Shown in pieces: positions 26,256-34,789 of a stretch of 64,000 bases of DNA (the first letter of the stretch is position 1; each line of letters opens with the position of its first letter). The stretch comes from Flavobacterium panici (GTDB lineage: Bacteria; Bacteroidota; Bacteroidia; Flavobacteriales; Flavobacteriaceae). The notes under the pieces are model-generated. The model did no database searches. It saw only the letters and a list, made by a program, of their open reading frames with translations, and had not been told where the DNA came from. Made by a program: the position numbers and the translations under genes. The DNA lies in the NCBI RefSeq assembly GCF_903819335.1, contig NZ_CAIJDE010000029.1, forward strand, positions 163,219-227,218. The letters are read 5' to 3'.

Positions 26256-26780
26256 TTAAAAATTTTGTTTAAAAAAGATAATTGGAGCTATCCAGGCCAG
26301 ATCTTTCAAGCCTTCGCGTAATTGTTTTAATGCCGATGAAATTTGGTTTTTTACCGTTTGTTTTGAAATTCCAAGTTCTTCTGCAATTTGATCAATTGAC
26401 ATATCCTGAAATTTATACATTAATAAAACCTCTTTTCTTTTCTCTGGAAGCTGGTCTAATAAGGAATAAAGTAAATCCATTACTTCGGGGTCAATCGACT
26501 GAAAGTTGTCGATAATGTAATCTTCAAATTTATCCTCCATAATCGTCTTATCGAAACGATTATTTTGATAATGTTTAAAGATCTGGTTTTTTACCGCTCT
26601 AAATAAATAAGGTTCGATTGCATTAATGTTCAAATCGTCTTTTCGTTCCCATAAATCAATAAAAACATCCTGAACAATATTCTGGGCCAAGTCTTTATCC
26701 TGAGTCATCGTATAGGAGAAGGCATTGAGTTTCTGCCAGTAATCAGTATACGTTTTTTCAAAAATTTCAGGATTCTTCAT
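26256..26780 (-). CDS. ECF RNA polymerase sigma factor (FecI-like)
   Basis: This is a 174-residue ECF sigma factor. Region 2 is at residues 10-75 (QNIVQDVFIDLWERKDDL). Region 4 is at 110-165 (LPEKRKEVLLMYKFQDMSI with the HTH IAEELGISKQTVKNQISSAL). It is first in the order sigma, anti-sigma, SusC, SusD and presumably turns that operon on when the ligand reaches SusC. The 265 bases upstream to the divergent phospholipase gene show no TAnnTTTG element that I could identify with confidence. Confidence 0.95.
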   Translation of the reverse strand: MKNPEIFEKTYTDYWQKLNAFSYTMTQDKDLAQNIVQDVFIDLWERKDDLNINAIEPYLFRAVKNQIFKHYQNNRFDKTIMEDKFEDYIIDNFQSIDPEVMDLLYSLLDQLPEKRKEVLLMYKFQDMSIDQIAEELGISKQTVKNQISSALKQLREGLKDLAWIAPIIFFKQNF

Positions 26781-27045
26781 TGGTTATTTTAATCGTATTA
26801 ATTAATGTAAAATAAGGAAATGTTATACCAATAGTTTTTGCCTGAAAGTTATCTTTAAATTAAATTTTGAATTGTTTTGTTTTATTAATACTACGATTTT
26901 CGGGCAAAAATGATAATCGATTTGCGATTTCTTTTCGTTTAGCTAACACAAAAATTAAATTGCGGCGCTACATTAGTAATCTCTAAAATGCAATTCTCTC
27001 TTGCTGCGTCTCCATACTTTTTAATCCTAATTTCATCTAAAAATC

Positions 27046-28104
27046 ATGAAACAAATTTTGTTTGCATTGCTTTTTGCCGGGACAGTACAATTGAGTCAAG
27101 CGCAAAATGAGAATTTAAAAATCAACCAGATACAAGTTATTGGTTCGCACAACAGTTACCGCCATAATATCGAACCTGACTTATTCAATTTCATTCAGGC
27201 AAAAGATACTACACGTTCACTAAAAGGTTTGCAATATACACACATCAGCCTTACAGATCAGTTAAACAAAGGTTTACGTCAATTAGAAATTGATGTTCAG
27301 GGCGATCCTCAAGGTGGAAAATTTGTACATCCAAAAGGTCTTGACATTGTAAAATCACAAGAGGCTTACGATCCAAATGGAGAAATGAAAAAACCGGGTT
27401 TTAAAGTTTTTCATATGATTGATATCGATTTTAGAACATCTTGCTACACGCTTCAGGGCTGTCTTGCTGAACTAAAAAAATGGTCTGACGCAAATCCTGA
27501 TCACGTTCCTGTTTTTATTACTTTAGAACCAAAAGACGATGATAGTTATTTAGGAACAAAAGCCGAGAAATTTACATCTGAACTTTTTGATGCTTTAGAC
27601 AAAGAACTTCGTAAAGGTTTAGGAAATAAATTGATTACACCAGACATGGTTCGTGGAAAATACAAAACGCTTGAAGAAGCGGTTTTAAATAACAACTGGC
27701 CAACGCTGAAAAAAGCAAAAGGTAAATTCTTGTTTATTTTGGATAATAACGGAGCAAAAAGAGATTTATATGCTTTAAATCATCCATCATTAAAAGGACG
27801 CGCGGTTTTCATTAATGCCGAGCCTGGAAAACCAGAAGCAGCAACAATTTTCAGAAATAATCCAGAAGATGCTTCAATTGCTGATTTAGTTAAAAAAGGC
27901 TACATCATAAGAACAAGAGCCGATGCTGATACTAAAGAAGCAAGAGCAAACGATTACACACACTTCAACGCTGCAAAAACTTCAGGAGCACAAATCATAA
28001 CTACCGATTATTACCTTCCAAGTACTTTCTTTAATTCTCCTTATCAAATTAAATATGATGATGGTACTTATGTGAGAGTTGATCCTGTTAACGGTGAAAA
28101 ATAG
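27046..28104 (+). CDS. Exported phosphoinositide phospholipase C-like protein
   Basis: This 352-residue protein has a signal peptide (cleavage after SQAQ) and matches the calcium-dependent phosphoinositide PLC-C1 family. VIGSHNSYRHNIEP holds a catalytic His, LNKGLRQLEIDVQGD the acidic and metal-site residues, and FKVFHMIDIDF the second-half His. The fold is a TIM barrel. The likely reaction is cleavage of a phosphodiester between glycerol and an inositol phosphate, which is known for the family but not shown here. It is divergent from the sigma-factor operon and faces a metallophosphoesterase gene. Confidence 0.85.
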   Translation: MKQILFALLFAGTVQLSQAQNENLKINQIQVIGSHNSYRHNIEPDLFNFIQAKDTTRSLKGLQYTHISLTDQLNKGLRQLEIDVQGDPQGGKFVHPKGLDIVKSQEAYDPNGEMKKPGFKVFHMIDIDFRTSCYTLQGCLAELKKWSDANPDHVPVFITLEPKDDDSYLGTKAEKFTSELFDALDKELRKGLGNKLITPDMVRGKYKTLEEAVLNNNWPTLKKAKGKFLFILDNNGAKRDLYALNHPSLKGRAVFINAEPGKPEAATIFRNNPEDASIADLVKKGYIIRTRADADTKEARANDYTHFNAAKTSGAQIITTDYYLPSTFFNSPYQIKYDDGTYVRVDPVNGEK

Positions 28105-28170
28105 TTTCAAGTTTTATTGTTTCAAGTTTCAGGTTCCTGTTGGGACTTGAAATTTGAAAAACATAAAGTA

Positions 28171-28274
28171 TGTCATTTCGACTGAAAGGAGAAATCGCAC
28201 TAGTGTATCGACAAAGATTGGCGATTTTCTTTGTAGATTAACGAGTGCGATTTCTCCTTTCAGTCGAAATGACA
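28171..28274. repeat. GTCATTTCGA palindromic element, copy 1
   Basis: Perfect 31-bp inverted arms (28171-28201 and 28244-28274), beginning TGTCATTTCGACTG, flank a 42-base centre with GACAAAGATTGG. Relatives are at 47282-47414, 55312-55416 and 57227-57330. A short open frame across it is only the translation of the repeat. Confidence 0.9.
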
Positions 28275-28330
28275 AAAATCTGTTTAAATCTGCGTCATCT
28301 GCGTGCCATTACTTTCAGCTTGTAGCTGTG

Positions 28331-28521
28331 ATTTTTTTAACGCAAAGAGCGCAAAGGTTTTTCGCAAAGTTTGCAAAGGGTTCTTTAAGTGTTTATCAAT
28401 AAACGTAAAGTTCACAAAGCTGTTATTGATAAAGCTTTGTGAACTTTGATTTTTATAAAATCTTCTTTAAAAAAACTCTGTGTTCTTTGCGAAAAACCTT
28501 TGCGCTCTTTGCGTTAAAAAT
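28331..28521. repeat. AACGCAAAG palindromic element, copy 1
   Basis: Outer arms run from TTTTTTTAACGCAAAG to CTTTGCGTTAAAAA, with a central pair AAAGTTCACAAAGCT / AGCTTTGTGAACTTT. Related copies are at 30586-30740 and 31405-31588. It fills most of the gap between the convergent phospholipase and phosphoesterase genes and could act as a transcript end. Confidence 0.8.
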
Positions 28522-28539
28522 ATACATCTAACACTAAAA

Positions 28540-30465
28540 TTACTTCAAACTCCTAACTTCACCAGTTTTCAAATCAACAGTAAAATGATCTGCAGGAACT
28601 TCATGCATGAATTTATTAAAGATGACAAGAAATAACTTCATCTGTTTTTGTAAAGGTTTAGAAACTTCTTCTTTAGAATTCTCTAAATACAACTTCAATA
28701 AAACTTTATAAGCTGCAACACGTTTTTCCTCAACATCTACAAGAGCTAATTCATCGGCACTTCTAAAACGATAAAAGTCAATTAAAAGATCATTTCCTGT
28801 CCAGTTGAAATCTTCTTTTTTGAGATTGTTTTGAGCTAAAATTTGTTCCGACTTTATTTCAGCTTCGTTCCATTCTTTTTGAAACTGTGATTTATTTTTC
28901 AGAATAAAATCAAAATCTTTATCCGATTGAATATTAGCTAAAACCAATAAATCATTGGCCGAAACATTCAGAATAAAATCCTTAAAAGCAGAAGGCCAGT
29001 CATCTGATAAAAATCTTAAACGAACCAATTCCTTCAAATGGAAATCGGTGAAATCGTGGTAATTTTTAGTTTTCAGAATATCGATATTCCAAATATCTTT
29101 TGCATTTTGATTTTGTAAAAACTGATATTCCATTTTATACAAATCAAAAAGTTCATCAAATCCCTTAACCTCATCAATAGTAATAGTTTGAATATCTACG
29201 AGATTATCTTTTTTAATCGTCAATAATTTATAAGCCGGAATATAAGCCGCAAGCGACGGCGTTTGAATATTAACCAAAGTATTGCCTTTTGCAGTAGTAC
29301 GCAATCCTGTATCGTTGATGTGCATGTGCCCGCCAAAATGAATCTTCAAACCTGCATCGGCAAAAACCTGCGCTACTTCTTCAACCGGAACTCGGTTTAA
29401 CTGCCATTTATTTGGGCCTAATAATTCTTTAATTTCCGCGGAAGCGTCATCATTAAAATCAATCATTGGGAAATGACTGAAAGCAACTAAAGTTTTACCG
29501 CGAAGTTTGGCTTCCGCCGAAATATCCTGAACCCATTTTATAAGGTGTTTTTTATTTGAAAGTACATTATTATATCCTGTACTTGCCTCTGAATAACTTT
29601 TAGAATCTTTTGGATCGCCATCGGTTTTCTTCGGAATATAAACGTTTCCGTCAATTGCCATTAACCAAAGGCCATCAATTGGTTCCACAACATAACTCAC
29701 ATCCGGAACTTCAAATCCAGGTGCAACATTATAAACTCTTTTGGTTAATTGTGAAGCTTCAACGGCTTTTTTGTAATTGTAGTTTTGGGAATTATAACTG
29801 GCAAAAGGAGTCGACCAGAATTTGTATTTTTTACTCGGATAAAATCCGAAGTTTTGCAGATCATTAGTTATGCCTAAATAACCCATTTTAGCAATATCGG
29901 CTGTTATGACAACTGGCTGTTCGATATTCATGTTTGGCTTATACATGCCGTCTTTGCTAAAAATGGGTTGGCTTTTTCCTTCCTTTCCTAAAAAATCTTC
30001 TTTTCCCGATTCCTGAGCAAATGGTCCAACCGGATCATGATTTCCGGTCGTTATAAAAAATTCAATACAATATTTTTTTTGGTACTGATCTAAAATTTTC
30101 TTCAATCCTCGCACGTGTATCGGCTGTCCGTCATCGGTGTAATCGCCCGGAAGTGCAACATATTTTATTTTTCTTTTTGCAATATCTTCAAGAGCGGCGA
30201 TGAAGGCAAAATAATTTTCATTGAAAATTCTCGTCGAATGTAACTGCGAGGCCATCGTTCTTATTAACGCATATTTTCCGGTTTTGGTATTCAAAACACC
30301 TTTAAATTCATTATCAGAGAAGCTTCCAAACAAATCCTGAAGGTGAACATCAGATAAAAATGCAACCTGAACGCCGTCTAAATTCTTTTGGTTTTGGGCT
30401 AAAATGGTATGATTGAAGATTATTATAAAGAGTATAATTATTGGCGAAGTAAATTTTAAATTCAT
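28540..30465 (-). CDS. Large exported metallophosphoesterase
   Basis: This 641-residue protein has a signal peptide and a calcineurin-type phosphoesterase domain in the first 400 residues. All the metal-site motifs are present: FLSDVHL, ALPGDYTDDG, TTGNHDP, FSHFPM and FGGHMHI. The C-terminal 240 residues are helical and of no family I recognise. Such enzymes cut phosphomonoesters or diesters in the periplasm or outside. It converges with the phospholipase C-like gene, so together they could release phosphate from inositol phospholipids. That is inference. Confidence 0.9.
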   Translation of the reverse strand: MNLKFTSPIIILFIIIFNHTILAQNQKNLDGVQVAFLSDVHLQDLFGSFSDNEFKGVLNTKTGKYALIRTMASQLHSTRIFNENYFAFIAALEDIAKRKIKYVALPGDYTDDGQPIHVRGLKKILDQYQKKYCIEFFITTGNHDPVGPFAQESGKEDFLGKEGKSQPIFSKDGMYKPNMNIEQPVVITADIAKMGYLGITNDLQNFGFYPSKKYKFWSTPFASYNSQNYNYKKAVEASQLTKRVYNVAPGFEVPDVSYVVEPIDGLWLMAIDGNVYIPKKTDGDPKDSKSYSEASTGYNNVLSNKKHLIKWVQDISAEAKLRGKTLVAFSHFPMIDFNDDASAEIKELLGPNKWQLNRVPVEEVAQVFADAGLKIHFGGHMHINDTGLRTTAKGNTLVNIQTPSLAAYIPAYKLLTIKKDNLVDIQTITIDEVKGFDELFDLYKMEYQFLQNQNAKDIWNIDILKTKNYHDFTDFHLKELVRLRFLSDDWPSAFKDFILNVSANDLLVLANIQSDKDFDFILKNKSQFQKEWNEAEIKSEQILAQNNLKKEDFNWTGNDLLIDFYRFRSADELALVDVEEKRVAAYKVLLKLYLENSKEEVSKPLQKQMKLFLVIFNKFMHEVPADHFTVDLKTGEVRSLK

Positions 30466-30585
30466 AGGTTTTAAGCTTTTGCAAAATGGGGAATTTATTA
30501 AAAGTAATAAGCAGCAATTTTATCGATTTAAAGATGAAATGAGTTTATGTTATTGTTATCGAATGATAATGTTTTTATTGAGGTT

Positions 30586-30740
30586 ATTTTTTTAACGCAA
30601 AGTTCGCAAAGGTTTTTCGCAAAGTTCACGAAGATTTTTTAAGTAAGTTTTTAATAAAAACTAAAGATCACAAAGCTTTGTGATCTTCATTTAGCTGCGA
30701 ATCAAAATATTATAAAATCTTAGCGTGCTTTGCGGAATTT
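30586..30740. repeat. AACGCAAAG palindromic element, copy 2
   Basis: The element begins ATTTTTTTAACGCAAAG, has the central palindrome GATCACAAAGCTTTGTGATC, and ends near TTAGCGTGCTTTGCGG. It is related to the copies at 28331-28521 and 31405-31588. It lies in a 1.2-kb stretch without genes. Confidence 0.75.
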
Positions 30741-30760
30741 TCGATTGGTTAAAATTTCAG

Positions 30761-30920
30761 TTGTCCCTATGGGACAATTTGTGGAACGAGTCGTTTATTT
30801 TTTTACCGACGATTTACCTCTAACGAGGTAATTTTACAAAAATTTTAAAAACTCCGTTAGGAATTTCTGGTCGGTAGAAAAAAGAATATGACGTAAGCAA
30901 AATTGCCCTGTAGGGACAAC
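30761..30920. repeat. GTCCCTA nested palindrome, inverted copy
   Basis: The outer pair is TTGTCCCTATGGGACAA / TTGCCCTGTAGGGACAAC. Next is TACCGACGATTT / GGTCGGTAG. The innermost pair is CCTCTAACGAGG and CTCCGTTAGG. The order of the inner parts is reversed compared with the two copies downstream, so this copy is in the opposite orientation. Confidence 0.8.
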
Positions 30921-31345
30921 TCTTAGCAATTAACGTATAAAAAATCAAACGAATAATTTATTATAAAAAATGTATAGTCCCTACGGGACAATTTTGTTGT
31001 GGTCACATTTTTTTTCTACCGATATTTAACTCCTAACGGAGTTTTCTAAATTGTAGTAAGTTTACCTCGTTAGAGGTTAAATATCGGTAGAATCATAGAT
31101 TATCGCCCCTCTAAAAATGTCCCGCAGGGACACCCCCTAGCAATTACCGCATAAAAATCAAACGAATAATTTATTATAAAAAATGTATAGTCCCTACAGG
31201 ACAATTATATTGTGGTCACATTTTTTTTTCTACCGATATTTAATTCCTAACGGAGTTTTTAAAATTTTGTAAAATTTACCTCGTTAGAGGTTAAATATCG
31301 GTAGAACATAGATTATCGCCCCCCGAAAATGTCCCGTAGGGACTA
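30921..31345. repeat. Two tandem 213-base GTCCCTA nested palindromes
   Basis: Two units begin at about 30921 and 31133. Each has a lead segment with AATCAAACGAATAATTTA. Then come a GTCCCTACGGGAC-like pair, CTACCGATATTTAA / TTAAATATCGGTAG, and an inner CTCCTAACGGAG / CCTCGTTAGAGG. The two units are almost identical, which means a recent duplication. There is no open frame of note. Confidence 0.85.
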
Positions 31346-31384
31346 CACATAAAATTATCTAACTCTAAATAAAATATTGACAAC

Positions 31385-31608
31385 AAAAAAAGGCTGTCAT
31401 TTCTATTTTTTTTAACGCAAAGCCACAAAGATTTACGCTAAGTTCGCTAAGTTTTTTTTTAAGTAAGTTTTAAATAAACTAAAGATCACAAAGCTTTGTG
31501 AACTTTAGTTAGCTGTCCTCAGAATGTTTATAAAATCTTAGCGAACTTTGCATATTTTTTGCGGACTTTGCGGTAAAATTTTAATCATAAAAAAAGGCTG
31601 TCATTTCT
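31385..31608. repeat. AACGCAAAG element copy 3 flanked by a 20-bp direct repeat
   Basis: The exact 20-mer AAAAAAAGGCTGTCATTTCT occurs at 31385-31404 and 31589-31608. Between them lies 184 bases of the AACGCAAAG palindromic family, with the central palindrome CACAAAGCTTTGTG. The second copy of the 20-mer is the first half of a working terminator hairpin; the first is an orphan half. This is what insertion with target duplication would leave. Confidence 0.85.
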
Positions 31609-31618
31609 GACAGCCTTT
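31593..31618 (-). terminator. Terminator of the secreted protease gene
   Basis: AAAGGCTGTCA and TGACAGCCTTT form an 11-bp perfect stem with a four-base loop, followed on the minus strand by seven T in a row. It lies 49 bases after the stop codon. Confidence 0.9.
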
Positions 31619-31666
31619 ACATTAAAACCTAAAATTTAATGTATAAAACCATTATGGCGAAATGGA

Positions 31667-34528
31667 TTATTTCTTTATAAAACGTTTTATTGTTTTTTGC
31701 CCATCTTTTTCAAAAACAACAAAATAAATTCCTTGTCTCAAATGCGAAACATTCAAACTATCATCATTGCTTTTTTGTGATGAAACTACAGAACCTTGAG
31801 AATCTATTACTTTGACATTTCCTCCCGAAACATCTTTTGTAAAGAAAAGTGTTTCTGAAACCGGATTTGGATAAACATTAAATACAACCTCTTCAACTTT
31901 TTCATCTATATCTTTTGATGCAGCCGGTGCTCCTGCTCCAACTTTCGTTATTCTGATCCAATTGATGTTCATTCCGGTATTTTGAATGTAGATTCCGAAA
32001 TTATATGTTCCGGCATTTACGTTTACGGTTTGCGTAACCGTCTGCCAGTTTTGCCAGCCTCCTGTATTTGGAATATCAACATTTCCTAAAATGATAGTTC
32101 CTCCGTTTAAATCAGATGATAATTTACCGCCAGTTACGGCACTTGCCACTCTGTATTCAATTAAATAAGAACCTGTTGTTGGGAAATTAATATTGTTATA
32201 CGCCAACCAGTCTCCTGTTTCGGTATAACCTACGTTTGAACCTCCGCCAGTATCTGTAGTTGCTTCAACCTGAATGCCGCTCATTGCTGAATAATCTTCG
32301 GCCTGAATTAAACTAGAAGTCTGAGAAGCAGTTGTCGCAATTAATTTCCATTGTCCACACGTTTGGTTGTTATTGTCCCATTGCTGAACATTCGCACCAT
32401 TTGCAGTACTTGCCCCGGCAACCTCAACGATTCTTCCGCTGTGTCTCGCAACGATTTTATAAAAGCCGTCGCCTGTAGAAACTAACACAAATTGTTGGTT
32501 TGTAGTTCCGTTATACGGATATTGCTCTACACTTACACCATTTGCTGTATTGAAACCATTTACGTCTAATGATTGCCCGCTGTGGTTGGCAATAATTTTG
32601 TATAAACCGTCACCTAAATGTGTAAACGTAAATTTTTGATTATTTCCTGTATTTGCAGTTCCTTGTTTGATACTTGCTCCGTTTGTTAAACTAGCGTTCC
32701 AAACGTCCATATTTAGGTTGCTGTTTCTGTTTTGAAGGAAGAAAGTCTGATTTCCTAAAGTTGTAACTCCGTTTGCCAGAATTCTGATAGAACTTACTTT
32801 ATCATTCCAGGTTGCATTCAAACATGAATTATCAGAATTAATTACCGTTGAAGCTCCGGTAAAATTATCATCCTGATATAAAATTGCCTGAAATCCCTGC
32901 GTAATTCTAAGTGACGAAATATCATCATTTAAAATGCCTAAAGAATTTAAACGAGCCAGATTATAATCTCCAATAGTTAATCCGCCTGAGAAACCTGTAT
33001 AATTACAATCTTTATAAGCGGTAATTACACCCGTTGTTGGATTGATGTTTCCTCCCGGAGGAATTGTTCCTGTAACCGAATAACTTCCGATAGAACCGTA
33101 AGCCGAATATCCACCGCTTCCGGCATTTCCTGCTCCGTTTCCATCAACGCCGACAAAATATTTACCAGCCGGAAGATTTACATTCATAGAAGCATTTAAA
33201 GCAAACGGATCAGAATTCCAATACGTTCCCATTTCTGTTCCTGCTGAATTATATAATCTTAATAAAAGATGCAGGTTTCCGTCTCTTGAAACGGTGTTGG
33301 CATTTATAGAAACATTTCCGCCGCCAGTTGTAAAAGTGAAGAAATCATAATCAGCTGCACTTGAAATAATTCCATTTTTTTGATTGATTGCTCCACTTGC
33401 ATTATAATCTAAAGTAGCTGCAGAAGCGGTATTATCTCCGTAATCATCGCCGCGATATCCAACTCCAAATTTAGAACCTGCAATTGTAGCTACGTCATCT
33501 TGTAAATTATTAGCAAAATTGTATTCGCCTTTACTCCATTGTACAACAGGTCTGTAATATCCTGCACCCATAATTGGAGCCCACGAAGTTCCGTCTAAAC
33601 CTACGAAATAATCTTCGGCAGGATTGGTACGTCCGTCGTGACCCAAATCAAAAGTATGTCCAATTTCATGAGAAGAAGCATCACCACCTGATTTCCCGGA
33701 AGTAATGAATACCCAGCAAGGTACATCATTATCCCAGTTAAAAGAACCAATGTAAGCTACACCACCCGCGCCCGGAGCTGCCGTATTTGTTGGCGTTACT
33801 ACAACACGCATTCTTCTGTTTCTTGGGTAAGAATTAAAAACAGCTTCGCTTGTGGTTACGTTTAAATTAAAAGGTCTGTAATCTTCTGAAACTACTTCCC
33901 AATGCTGCTGAACAGCTGCATCACTCATTCCGGAAGCGGCTGCGTTAATCGCATTACCATTGTTCCAAAGATTTCCTGCGGGCATATAATAACCATCAAA
34001 ATCTAATAAAACGCAGCCTGCAGCACCCGGTAAACTTTGCAGGTTTAGCAATGCCGGAGCAATTTCTGCTGCCGCTGATGTTTTATTTGCTGCTTTTGAT
34101 GGAAGATTTTTATAATCAATACAAACCAAAGTATTAATATCAACTTTTGAAACAAAAGCATTTCCTTGTGCATCAGAGTAATATTTGTAGGCTTCTCTGG
34201 TTTTCTTTAAAATAATATGACCTTCAAGAGATTGATCTTTAACTTTAATATAAAAAGAAGATTCTGCAACATTTTTAATTTCTCCAATTAAAAATTCACT
34301 TGACTGATCTGATTCTTTATAGTTTATTTTTCCGTTAAAGCTTTTGGAATCGGCTGCCTGAAGCAGAATTGTTTTTTCAGGACCTTTTGCAGTTGTTGAA
34401 GAAACTAATCCACTTTTTATTTTATTTAAAAATGTTTTGCTCGAACCTAAAGAAGTCTGCGCCGTGGCAAAATATCCAAAGGAAATTATCAAGAGTAAAC
34501 TTAACCGAAATCTGTAATTATTTTTCAT
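31667..34528 (-). CDS. Secreted metzincin-like protease with binding modules and T9SS tail
   Basis: This is a 953-residue extracellular protein. It has a signal peptide and a prodomain-like part to about 160. A zinc protease domain follows with SSHEIGHTFDLGH (His287, Glu288, His291, His297) and a Met-turn candidate PIMGAGY. Then come a PPC-like beta domain (370-490), a beta/gamma-crystallin-like module (505-585), a ricin-type lectin (590-725), CBM6 (735-860) and a type A sorting domain (VYPNPVSETLFF, about 880-953). The tail exports it by T9SS. The shared modules of the neighbouring glucanase and chitinase suggest the same target, probably a fungal wall. In the metzincin motif the usual Gly is Asp. 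Confidence 0.88.
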   Translation of the reverse strand: MKNNYRFRLSLLLIISFGYFATAQTSLGSSKTFLNKIKSGLVSSTTAKGPEKTILLQAADSKSFNGKINYKESDQSSEFLIGEIKNVAESSFYIKVKDQSLEGHIILKKTREAYKYYSDAQGNAFVSKVDINTLVCIDYKNLPSKAANKTSAAAEIAPALLNLQSLPGAAGCVLLDFDGYYMPAGNLWNNGNAINAAASGMSDAAVQQHWEVVSEDYRPFNLNVTTSEAVFNSYPRNRRMRVVVTPTNTAAPGAGGVAYIGSFNWDNDVPCWVFITSGKSGGDASSHEIGHTFDLGHDGRTNPAEDYFVGLDGTSWAPIMGAGYYRPVVQWSKGEYNFANNLQDDVATIAGSKFGVGYRGDDYGDNTASAATLDYNASGAINQKNGIISSAADYDFFTFTTGGGNVSINANTVSRDGNLHLLLRLYNSAGTEMGTYWNSDPFALNASMNVNLPAGKYFVGVDGNGAGNAGSGGYSAYGSIGSYSVTGTIPPGGNINPTTGVITAYKDCNYTGFSGGLTIGDYNLARLNSLGILNDDISSLRITQGFQAILYQDDNFTGASTVINSDNSCLNATWNDKVSSIRILANGVTTLGNQTFFLQNRNSNLNMDVWNASLTNGASIKQGTANTGNNQKFTFTHLGDGLYKIIANHSGQSLDVNGFNTANGVSVEQYPYNGTTNQQFVLVSTGDGFYKIVARHSGRIVEVAGASTANGANVQQWDNNNQTCGQWKLIATTASQTSSLIQAEDYSAMSGIQVEATTDTGGGSNVGYTETGDWLAYNNINFPTTGSYLIEYRVASAVTGGKLSSDLNGGTIILGNVDIPNTGGWQNWQTVTQTVNVNAGTYNFGIYIQNTGMNINWIRITKVGAGAPAASKDIDEKVEEVVFNVYPNPVSETLFFTKDVSGGNVKVIDSQGSVVSSQKSNDDSLNVSHLRQGIYFVVFEKDGQKTIKRFIKK

Positions 34529-34571
34529 ATAATTGGGGTTAAAGGGGGTTACAATTTAAATGGAGCGTTTT

Positions 34572-34720
34572 TTTTAACACATAGAGACATAGTTCATTAT
34601 GGATAAAGACGTTTCACTCGCATAAACAATCATAGTGTTTTGCGTTTAGCTATGTGTAAAAACTAGTTTTTTGAATTTCCTTTATTTCAGAAGAAAAATC
34701 TATGTTTCTATGTGTTTAAA
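34572..34720. repeat. CATAG palindromic repeat, copy 2
   Basis: Outer arms AACACATAGAGACATAG and CTATGTTTCTATGTGTT enclose GTTTCACTCGCATAAACAA and TAGCTATGTGT, followed by AAACTAGTTTT. It has the same layout and orientation as the copy at 13855-13991. It fills the gap upstream of the secreted protease gene. Confidence 0.8.
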
Positions 34721-34735
34721 AAATACTCTATAAAC

Positions 34736-34781
34736 AAAAGCACTAATCTTCTCTGCCGAAACAAAGAAGAAAAGTGCTTTA
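34736..34781 (-). terminator. Terminator of the chitinase gene
   Basis: AAAGCACT and AGTGCTTT pair, with a second internal pair TCTTCT / AGAAGA, between the CATAG repeat and the stop codon at 34790. The minus strand then reads TTTTGTTT. Confidence 0.7.
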
Positions 34782-34789
34782 TGTAAAAC

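Noticed and set aside
28154..28402. Plus-strand frame of 82 codons after the phospholipase gene
   Set aside because: It runs across the GTCATTTCGA and AACGCAAAG palindromes; its residues are the translation of these repeats, and it has no conserved features.
30466..31666. The 1.2-kb gap as a decayed gene or insertion sequence
   Set aside because: No frame of useful length or transposase motif was seen in any frame; the content is explained by palindromic repeats and a terminator.
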